Shown here: piece after piece, positions 54,092 to 64,000 of the stretch | How the letters are laid out: each line of letters starts with the position of its first letter | Position numbering within the stretch: position 1 is the first letter of the stretch | Assembly (NCBI RefSeq): GCF_003171515.1 | Contig: NC_089391.1 | Coordinates: 4,712,001 to 4,776,000 of the forward strand | Length of the DNA: 64,000 bases | From: Pyrenophora tritici-repentis | Lineage: Eukaryota > Ascomycota > Dothideomycetes > Pleosporales > Pleosporaceae | Direction: 5' to 3' | The notes under the pieces: generated by a model | Database searches by the model: none | What the model saw: the letters and a program-made list of their open reading frames with translations, nothing else | What the model was told of the DNA's origin: nothing | Position numbers and translations under genes: made by a program

Positions 54092-55817
54092 ATGCATTCA
54101 TTCACCGCTTATGCGCTCGGAGTCGCATTCCTAGGCCTTGTCGTATACGCAGCAACCGAGGCCTTCACCAAGTACGACAAGCGATACAATGTCCAGAACA
54201 TGCCTGGGCCAAGGCTGGTGCCGTGGATTGGACGTATCCACGACCTTCCCATCGATTTCATGTGGCTGAAGTTCCAGGAATGGGCCGACACTTATGGACC
54301 CATCTATCGAACGAAGATGCTGGGCGCCAACTTTGTTATCATTTCGGATGAGAAGATCGCCGAAGATATGCTCGTCAAGAAGGCCAAGCTTTACTCCGAC
54401 CGTCCTGAGATCAAGTCTTTATTTGATGCGAAGAGCACATACGGATCTATGGAGTACCTTCCCCTCATGGGAAAGAACCGTAAGTTAATGCTTTTAACTG
54501 CATTGGAATGTCGCTGACCATGGCAGAATACTGGGCTCGTCAGCGCAAATTTACACATTCTTATCTTACCGGCGCCACTAATGTACGCTACAATGGTATC
54601 ATGGAATTCGAGGCCAAGCGATGGATGGCCAGGCTGCTTGAAAACCCCGATGACTTTTGCTTCTCGCTTGAGGACATGTGCTCCAAGGTCATGTGCCAAT
54701 TGACATGGGCCGATCACTCGCTCAGTCTTCCTCTTACTCCCAGCGCATGGGGTCTCCTTACTCAGATGTCTCCCGCTGGACCTATCACCAATGTATTGAC
54801 CCCTCTCTGGGATTGGGTGCCAGAAGCAGTGAACCCATGGAAAATCAGGGAGCGCAAGCGCCACGACGAACAACAAGCTTTCTTCATGAACTGCCTGCAA
54901 AACACCAAGAAGAAAATGGCCAACGGCAAGCAGCAACCCTGTTTCACCAAGAACTACCTGGAGACGGCGGAAAAGACAAGCATTTCGGGCGACTATGAGG
55001 CGTCTTGTGTTATTGGCATGATGGCACTTGTCGGTATTTTCACCGTCACGGGTCCTATTTACTACTTCTTGATCAGCATGGTTCATCACCCGGAATGGCA
55101 GGTCAAGTGTCAAGAGGAGATTGACCGTGTCTGTGGAGACAAGCCTCCTGCCGTTGCCGACCTACCCAACCTTCCGATTCTGCGCGCTTGCATCAAGGAG
55201 ACAATGCGGTGGAAGCCTACTGTTCCAACTGGTAAGTACACGTGCCGAGGTTGAAAGGCACTTTTGCTAACAGCAATACAGGTGTTGCACATGAGGCTGA
55301 AGCCGACGACTGGTTCCAGGGTTTCTTCATTCCCAAGGGCACTCGTATCCTTCCTCTCGACTATGCATTTCTCCGTAACCCCGTAAAGTACCCTCAGCCT
55401 GAGGAGTTTCATCCCGAGCGCTGGTTGGAAGCTGGCTGGCCGACATTTCAGGAGCCTTTAACCAAATACCCGGACATCGTTGGCATGACTTCTTTCGGCT
55501 GGGGCCAGCGTCAATGTCTGGGCATGTCCATCACTCGCGATGAGACTGTGACCGGCTGTGGTGCCCTGATGTGGCTTTTCAACCTCAGGCGAAAGATCGA
55601 CCCCGTGTCAGGCAAGGAAATTGAGGTGCCACTGAACAAGTCCAACTCACTGCTCATCATCAAGCCAGATCCCTGGGAGATGGCTTTCCACCCGCGCAGC
55701 GAGAGCCGCAAGCAGCAAGCGCTTGCGCTCTGGAAGGAGGCCGAGGACAAGGAGAAGGAGGAGCGTTCCGATTTTTTGAGGGATTCAGCGGTGAAGAGGG
55801 GGCTTGTACAGCCATAG
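54092..55817 (+). CDS. Cytochrome P450, three exons, unusual helix I
   Basis: Exons 54092-54479, 54527-55231 and 55282-55817, introns 47 and 50 nt, 542 residues. N-terminal anchor AYALGVAFLGLVVYAAT; NMPGPRLVPWIG is the proline hinge; RQRKFTHSYL is helix C. Helix K has KETMRW (ExxR), then PERW, and the haem loop FGWGQRQCLGMS is normal, with Cys as ligand. Helix I reads ALVGIFTVTGP where the usual sequence is AGxDT: the Thr is kept, the acid is replaced by Phe. This resembles P450s of the fungal O-methylsterigmatocystin-oxidoreductase type in overall length and layout. It acts in the ER; substrate unknown. A charged C-terminal tail (EAEDKEKEERSDFL) is unusual. Confidence 0.93.
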
Positions 55818-56670
55818 GGTGCGAGATGTGGGTTCGGGATATCCTAGAGCATGGCCCCCAGGCTCGGCGTTTTGAGCGTGTCTTTCCCAGTTTTCTCTTC
55901 ATGTATCTCTTTTGCCGTCGGGCCTTTTGTTAGTGATAATCGTATGGATCAGCCTTGGACCGAATGTGTTTTCCGCCTACTGTGATGTGCAGCGGTTAGT
56001 GCGCTCCATACAGGCCCCGAAGAATACCGACTACAGTATGCGAGGGCAGCAACGGATTCTTATGGTCGCCAGTTGGAGGTGACACAAGTGAGGCTGCTTG
56101 TGTTCGCAATGAGGAGCCGGGCAGGTGGCGTCGTCTAGACTGTTCGCAGTCTAGCTACAGCCTCTTCTCAGCCATCAAAGTCACCCCTCACTGGCGACTC
56201 GACGCGACCGCGTTCGCAGATGTTAGCATTAGAGCCTCACCGCAAGATTCCGAGACCATGACCAGACGGTGTTCGCGGCGACGATCCCTTACGTCTGCCC
56301 TGGCATGCGGGTGCGTAATGGCGCAATTTCCCCTCCATTGCCCCTCCAAAAGTGGCCCGGGCGCGACCCTTTGCAGCTTTTGCAGCTTTCCCCTTCACTT
56401 CGGGCCAAGATCTGGACAGTCGGAAGCAGGACGGGCATGGACAGCCTCGATGGCGAAGCGCCCAATGACAAGTCAGGCCCCACACTTGTGTTGGACCTGT
56501 CATTGCTCTACGGGAAGAGCTATGGTGGCTATAAAAGGTGGCTAAGCAAATGCCCCTCTATCGCTCTCCATCTTTTAAACCTGCCCCTCACTCTTCTCTC
56601 AACACAACACTCAATCACCACACACCCATACACACACCCATAAATACACCCCGAACACAACTTCATCAAA
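55818..56670. other. P450 3' flank and cyclophilin promoter
   Basis: No gene. The right end has a TATA box and a CT-rich leader for cyclophilin; the frames at 56258-56643 overlap this promoter and are not coding. Confidence 0.5.
56530..56536 (+). promoter_or_regulatory. TATA box of cyclophilin
   Basis: TATAAAA about 140 bases before the cyclophilin ATG, followed by pyrimidine-rich sequence (56550-56620) and a CA-rich leader, typical of a strongly expressed fungal gene. Confidence 0.6.
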
Positions 56671-57401
<731 letters not shown>

Positions 57402-60400
57402 ATACTCGTCGCAGCTGAGAGTGTCGGTTCCGAGCAACGTGAACTGGTCAACCAAAACAATGATTCATGTCAGAAAAAACAGCTTGGAAGGTTGTGGAAA
57501 CACGACTGGTGATTCCGTAGTGATATGACTGGGAAATGAGAAGCAGTGCGCACCCATATGACCTTGAGTGATAGTCTTGCAACTGTGATGTTGAATCTTC
57601 CAGCCCTGCGTATTCTAATGATCTGAATAAAGAAATACATGTCCTGAATCTGACGTCATTTCATATCTGTCGATTCAATCTACATGCGCAATCCGGAGTA
57701 GAGACCGTCATGGGACAGCATGAGGTATATTTGTAGACTGATGGTCGATATACGAATCTCCAAAACTCTATAGTAGACTGCGACGAGCATTGTGAAAGCC
57801 GTATACAACACTATCAATTGCTGGTGCATGAAAGTATGGCATCTATTGACAGTAGAACCAGTACAGCAACTGCCATGTTACTGTAGGAACTGACCTAGCT
57901 ACCGATCAAATCATGTGAATACGCGTGTGAACCGTGCGTACATACATATGTATGCAAGAAGCACTACCCATTTGCTTTTTGATATTCCCAGCAAGAGCTG
58001 ACATCCTTGTTGTTCCCAGGAAATCGTCTAGAGGTGTAAAGAAGGAAATATGTAGGGTTCCACTATGCTGGACTTAATACTTTTAAACGACTATGTAGGC
58101 GACAGTCTACCCGTTTGGTACGCCAAGGATGAGTAATTTGGTATGGTGGAGGAGAAAGTTAGTCAAAAGGACGTTGAGATGGTGTTGGTTGTGTTGTAGT
58201 GGGTGGGTGTAGTAGACGAGTGCAACGCTCAGGACACGTATCAGACGAAAGTAACAGAACGTAGTGACCTGGTCTTTTTCCGAGGATACAGAATTAGATA
58301 TGTAGAAGCAATGTGAAACTACCATGTAGAAAGAAAAAAAACAAGTGATGAGAGCCTGTTGCCAGGCATCGAGATCCCTGATCTATCATACATACAATGT
58401 AGAAAAGAGACATTCACATGACCCACCCATCGGTAAGACAACCTACCGTACCAAACCCGTTTGGGTCATATCATGGTATGTGGCCACAGACAAGGTGTCT
58501 CAGCTCCACCCCCACCCGAGGATTATCGGTTAATATCGTAGCTTGTAGTTGGGTGAGGGCTAGATCTGAAGATGAACCGAAATCGAAACTGGGAAATAGC
58601 ATTTCCTAGACTTGGATCGTCATGCGGTGGATGGAGATGTACAGATCTCGATGGGACGGCTCATGGATGTGCAGTGTGCAAAACGTCGATCTGGTTCCGC
58701 CATATACGCATACGTGGAGAAAGTAGGTGGGGTATCCCTCAGCCGTGGTAAGCCTAGAGTATGCGGTAGTCTGTGATAAGCGCCAATGGGCGTGGGGTTG
58801 GGGTTGTAAACAGCATGACTCTGGTATTGATCGTAGCATCGAGATGAACTCCTCCGCATTTTGACCAATAACGGTATCGATGTGTACAACTCGCGCCTTC
58901 TATGCAGTCGTCTTGTGCATAATGACCTGCTGTGGGGGAGGGTTTAGGCTGCAGTTCTAGGTCTACAGTCCTCGGAGGCGAAGCTTGAACAGCCTGTTCG
59001 CAGCTTCCCCAAGAGGAGTCCTCCAAGATTCTCGCGTGCAATTCATGGTTGCCTAGGTCGCTAGCTTGTTCAGGCTGCGGATAGCATTGCCACGCTGTCG
59101 TATATCGCCCTCGAGACGAAGTGTGGGGAGGGCTCGTGTAGGTATGTATGAGTCCTGCGAGTGGAGTAACAAGGGACGTCCCTACGTGGCTGAGATGGGT
59201 ACCGTGCGCAGACTCATCGTCGCCAACTGTTTGGTCATTGTGCAGCAATCAGTGCCTTACCAGACACATAGCACTGAGTAGAGAATGGGCGCCGGAAACC
59301 GTTGACATGGATGAAGGGTAGAATGTCGCGATGCGCAACTCTTTGCAACCACACGGTCACACCGATTAATGTGGGATATGGCCAGAGCTGGTGTGACTCT
59401 GCCGGGTCTGACGGCTGGATAAGGCTATGCTGTGTCGTGGCTACCATGCCCGACTTCCACGTACTTGACGCTGATTGGTTCGATAATTTCTGATGAAGCA
59501 ATATCCTCTTTCTGGAACCTGATGCAGACTCTAGTAAAGTGACGCACCAAAGTAATCCACGCATGGATGCTGCAAGCAGAGATTTTACCGCGGTGATGTA
59601 GTAGTCACGTGCGGCAGCGTCTTCAACATGCAATGTTTGGAGCGTTCTGTCTAACGCGCATGACGAATGCATGGATCTAGCAGTGTCTTCGCAATCGCTC
59701 GTGTCTGCGACGGTCAGTGCCTGGCAAACAAACGGCTGGAGGAGCTAGCGGGCGGACTGCCAGAGGCTGGTCCTTGACGACGCACCTGTGCAGCCTTACC
59801 GCAAGCTCCCGAGGACGAGGGCTTGAATATCGATTTAGCATACGACCCGACGATGATGGTACTGGAGACGTGCAGGTCCTACCGTTGCAGCTCGTACTAC
59901 TAGACGTGACATATGACGTGTGGGAGCATTGGAGCATGGCACAAAAGCAACGTCTTTCCCATAGTCTTCCCACTATCTGCTGACAGCCGGGATAGGCCGT
60001 ATAGCAACGGAGTTGATATTGAGCTCCGGACCATGCACGTGGGACGATCACTCTTCACCGAGGAGCGTCCCGTTGGCGCCCGGGTCCGACTTTCTCGTAC
60101 GAAAGCCATGGGATGCTGGGCAGAGTCTGCGCCCGCTTTTGCGCCCGGCTTCATGGCGGGGCTACACTTGTGGCCTCAGTCCCGCAGTCCCGCACAAGTC
60201 GCGAGACGAAGCCAGCTGCCGAACGGCGCTGTGAGGACTGTCAGTGAGGGTTGAGCGAGGCGGCCGTGTGTTGGTCGTTGGCCGTCTAGGGCGGGCGATT
60301 GGCAGTCAAGCGCCAGTCATCTGTACAGACCCTGGCGGAGACAAATCATGTGGCCCGGGGTTTGGAGTGGAGGTGTAGGCCAGGGCGTGTCATTTGCTGG

Positions 60401-60798
60401 ATGAGGTCAGGGCTATTCGTGTGCAGGCATGTTTGGTGAGCGGCGATCGCGCTTGCGAGGCATCATCGGCGTCGAGACCTGCCACAGCCCCGCGAGACAA
60501 GACTTCGTTCTTTGCACTCTCCAGGCAGCCCATTCCCAATATCCCACACGCTATATGCGCTTGCACAGCTGCACTTTGTATTAATCCCCATCGGCCCTTG
60601 CGTCCGCCTTGTGCCTCGTCACCTTTCCGCGACTTGTCTCAGACTGCTGCGCCGCCCACTCTACCCCGGCCTCACCTTCTACTTATACACTTGCTTTTGC
60701 GTTGCATGGCATTCTATAACCTATAGCCGCCCACTTATCGCCTTCTGCATTTCCACAAAGTACTCTTTTTAATATCATTGTCATCGTCACAGCCCATC
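57402..60798. other. Longest gene-free stretch (3.4 kb)
   Basis: Frames on both strands are under 165 codons, overlap and show no domain (largest 58754-59248 minus). AT-richer from 57540 to 58420, GC-richer after 59700. The end (60500-60790) is C/T-rich and forms the leader of the next gene. No tRNA, repeat or element was recognised. Confidence 0.4.
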
Positions 60799-62237
60799 AT
60801 GGCTCCATCTTCAAACTGGCGCCAGTACCAATCCAGCAATAGCACCACTTCGGGTCGCAGCGAGCGCTCGTGCGACACTGCGCCAACAGAGTATAGCGAC
60901 CGCAGACCATCGTTGGCCCAGAGCGAAACATGTCACGCCCGCATGCAGATGCGAAATCGAGAAAGGGATTATTTTGCGCCCCACGATGACTCCGACCGCT
61001 ATCGGCAGCTGCCGCCCCGCATATCGGTCGACACGTATGCCTCGACGTCCGAGGAGGACGTCGCTGATGATGTCGACGATGTGCCCGACTACCATGTCCC
61101 AATATACCACCACGAGCCGCTGCCATGCGATGCCATTCCGACCACACCCCGCGACTTCGCCGAGCTCTTCCCCACGTCAAAACGCATATCAATACGACAC
61201 GACGACTCGACCATTGATGGGAACATGAATCTCAGAGTAGACACGCAGGTGGAAGAAAGAGGGCATCGAAAACAGAGCTACACGCTCTTCCACCTCCGCA
61301 TGCAGGATCTGCGCACCCGCCAGTTCTCTCTGCGTCGGTACTGCAGAGAGTCCGGGCGCGAGGTTTGCCACTCAATGCGCAAGTACCAGAAGCCGGCCAC
61401 GGAAATGCGGCCAGTCCTGCAGCGCGCAAGCACAGCCCTCGCTAGTCTGGTTAAGCCCGACTCCCGCCCTTCTACATCGGCGGGTCTAAAGCGGGCGGAC
61501 TCTGGCTACGACTCCTTCCATGGCAGTGCAATCGACGATAGCGAAGAGCCATTGGAAGCACGTCCCAAGGCCGTGGGCTACTCAAAGGGCCGTGCGCTGA
61601 TACCAACAAATACCATCAAGCTTGAGTTCTCAAACTACGCACATCTCGATGTAAAGCGCCGTGGCGCCAAGTCGTACAAGAAGTATGCCTTTGAATACTG
61701 GGGTAACGACTATTCCTGGAAGCGTATCATTAAGAAGGAGGGCCGCGACCAACAGGAGTCCGTATCCTACTACCTCGTCCGCGACGACGACGATAAGGAG
61801 CCTCTGGCCCACATCTGTCCCGTAAAACTGACGCCGAACGAAGCGCGCGAGGAGGCTGCGCGGGGTGGCTGGGTGCCACCGTGCTATATGCGCATCACTG
61901 ACGAGAAGATCTTGACTTCCGACTCCGACATCTCCGAGTAAGTAGTACACGTCAACGCGGCAGCCTGCATCAATCAGCTGATCATGTGAATAGTGTTGTT
62001 GTGGCGACAGGCCTCATAGCCCTCGCAGATGACTGCATCAAGCGACACTTCCACTCCAAGCAGAGTACGCAGATCCACATCCCTCTTCTGCGAAATTCGT
62101 CTTTCAAGATGGCCAATCTGGAATACATTGGCCCAAGACGACTCATCGATGAAATGTTCAATCGAAAACATCAAGATGGCCTCGTGTCGAAGAGGCGTCC
62201 TTCACCCGCCGTGCGACGTGTCTCGACATCGGTCTAG
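60799..62237 (+). CDS. Uncharacterised fungal protein (460 aa)
   Basis: Two exons, 60799-61937 and 61994-62237, joined over a 56-nt intron (GTAAGT...GAATAG). ATG 60799 starts MAPSSNWRQYQSSNSTTSG. The first 120 residues are disordered, Ser/Arg-rich, with an acidic block (EEDVADDVDDVPDY). A basic stretch (SYTLFHLRMQDLRTRQFSLR) precedes a globular region FSNYAHLDVKRRGAKSYKKY, YWGNDYSWKRIIKK, YYLVRDDDDKEPLAHICPVK, ending DVVVATGLIALADDCIKRHF. I do not know a named domain for it, but the ordered C-terminal half with its conserved-looking Trp/Tyr residues and the clean junction support a real gene, probably one widespread in Pezizomycotina. Function unknown. Confidence 0.8.
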
Positions 62238-64000
62238 TTTTTTCCTTGTTTAGATCTTGTTCGAATATTGAGCATGTTGCTTTGGCACCCACTCCATTCA
62301 CAGTCACAGCACGTTCTCGTACACTGTACGACCGAGCTGTCAGAACTGTTTGTTGGGACGCGGGTCCGTAGGCACCCGCTACCCCTTGTATCGTATCGTT
62401 GGTTGTCATCTTCCTTATTGTTCTTTGACGTTCGTCATGAGCAGGGCCTCATGAACTGCAACGTGCATGGCGTTGCTTGGTTGCTGCATTTGTTGAGCTC
62501 TTACTACGCAGTCTCTCGGAGCTGGGCATCCCAGCAGGACTCTTGGTGCATTTATTGCCATCTTCGATTCTGGTTCACCATGATCACTTGTTCATGATTG
62601 GATTTTAGTACACGCTACGATACCACTATTTTTGGAACGATTAATGACCAGAGCTTCGCATGCTCTTCTACAATTTGGCCTCCACCTTCCATGCGTGAGA
62701 TGATTTTGGTGTTAACGTTGACGCGTGGAACTGCTACACACAAGGTCTTGGTGCCAAAGCTGTGCGAGTCACTCGACCTCCGATCATTTGACCACACATC
62801 CGTCGGCTCGATGTTTGCTTACGCGGCCGGGCCTGGAAGGCAACTGAACTCTACATTTTTGTGTCCGTCATGCCATTCAAATAGATCTGACAGGTGTCAC
62901 AGCCGCCCCCATCGTGAGGCTGGTGAGAAAAGAATGCGCACCCAGCAACGTGGAAGTTACATCTTACGACAGCAAGAGGTGAATTTGCCATGGTCCATGC
63001 ACCAACGCTTGTCAAGATACGTTGAGCTTCTGACAGGTCCTACCATGTCATTGTTTCGAAGTTCGTTGATGCGTCGTATAACACGAGCACAGAAATCCCG
63101 CTTTGCTGGATATCCCATTAGTATCAAGGCTACGCGAAGTAGGATAAAGCATAATAAAGCCGGATATATTTGGGTGGTGCTAATTTGACAGTCGGCATTG
63201 TTGTCAGGGTACTACCGAATGACTAGGAAGACACAGTACAAACTGGTGGAGGCAGGTACCCGCATTTCGTCACTGCCATGTGACTTGCTCTCGCCAAGAC
63301 ACCAAATGCAATTCACTCTAGCTTTTCAATCTGCCGTCGCTAAGCAGCACGGTTAGAGCAAGCGCCCTCCGCTTCCCGATCCAACGGCTGCCTCCCAGCT
63401 TACAACTTGTTTAAAATCTTTTCTGGTATCATGGTATCCCTGTGTCAATGCGAAGGACAAACAGGGGTTTCCAGAACACTACTGCAACATGTGCTGGCGC
63501 CAGTAATGATTTGCACTCATGGATTTACGCAATAAACTCGTCAGGTAGGGGTTTAGAGCATTATCATGAGGCAGCCACGGTTCTCGGTTGCATATACTGC
63601 ATGCGGTCCTTCCCGTTGCAGACCTTGGTGAGCCCCCATGCCAGTTCTTACTGCGAGCTGCTGCCGACCAACCTTTTCCAACTCTCCGTACGGCTGCACT
63701 CCGCTTGAACCATCTCAGTCTTCCCGGCGGCCCGCCATGGATGGCGCTTGGTCGAACCAACAGTTTGGGTCGCACAGAACACCATTATCATTGGCTACGG
63801 AAATGGGCATTGTCAAAGCGGGTTGTGGCAGAAATTTGTCAGTTGGGAAAGATTATGAGCATGACACGGAGTCTTGCATACCTTCGTTACTCACTGCCAC
63901 CATCATCTGCCCTTCTGTCTCAAAGTGAGGCTCTTCTCAAGATCTAGTATCTATAAGTACCTTTTCTTATCAAGACATTTCCAGAATCATCGTCACGCAA
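62238..64000. other. Gene-free right end
   Basis: 1.76 kb to the window edge. The longest frame, 62598-63188 plus (196 codons), lacks a domain, hydrophobic core and codon bias. A gene may begin beyond the edge. Confidence 0.4.

Noticed and set aside
62598..63188. Plus-strand frame of 196 codons near the right edge
   Set aside because: No family, mixed composition, no codon bias like neighbouring genes; not supported enough to list as a gene.

Overview
The window is nuclear DNA of a filamentous ascomycete. The evidence is many short spliceosomal introns (about 43-105 nt, GTANGT donors, CTAAC/CTGAC branch sites, YAG acceptors), recognisable fungal housekeeping genes, and fungal-only families (F-box/ankyrin, 2EXR-like, GT90/CAP10, NmrA, PaxB-like membrane cyclase, a cysteine-rich secreted protein). 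The style fits Dothideomycetes, most likely Pleosporales; this placement is inference. All multi-exon coordinates below are outer limits; exon joins were read by hand from splice signals and checked for frame.

Layout. 0-11 kb is accessory-type: a left-truncated BBE-type FAD oxidoreductase, an F-box/ankyrin gene, a 14-TM-type MFS exporter with an in-frame stop, a 2EXR-like protein and a single-exon P450. 11-26 kb is a housekeeping block: CDC73, 3-isopropylmalate dehydratase (LEU1), ALG7, SEH1, a two-TM unknown protein, two tRNA genes (Tyr and Trp), an F-box protein and an ECM11-domain protein. 26-30 kb is gene-poor: a small secreted six-cysteine protein, a MITE and a decayed PaxB-like membrane cyclase. 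30-47 kb carries PNS1, mannitol-1-phosphate dehydrogenase, a GT90 glycosyltransferase, a sugar permease, a 3-hydroxyisobutyrate-dehydrogenase-like gene, N-acetylglutamate synthase and a small membrane protein, with two more MITE copies. 47-64 kb has an NmrA-like protein, a flavin monooxygenase, a second P450, cyclophilin A and an uncharacterised conserved-looking protein, separated by long gene-free gaps.

No co-directional biosynthetic cluster is convincing: the P450s, MFS, FAD enzymes and PaxB relic are scattered among unrelated primary-metabolism genes (leucine, arginine, mannitol).

The most unusual item is the tRNA-Tyr(GTA) gene at 22336-22477. Its cloverleaf is complete only if two segments are removed: the usual short anticodon intron, and a 56-nt insertion in the D-loop that has the exact hallmarks of a spliceosomal intron (GTACGT, CTAAC, CTAG). 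A Pol III T-tract follows it. Other points worth checking are a three-copy MITE family, two broken genes (MFS, PaxB-like), a dehydrogenase whose 5' exons join one base out of frame, and an N-acetylglutamate synthase whose only plausible start codon lies in a separate small exon.
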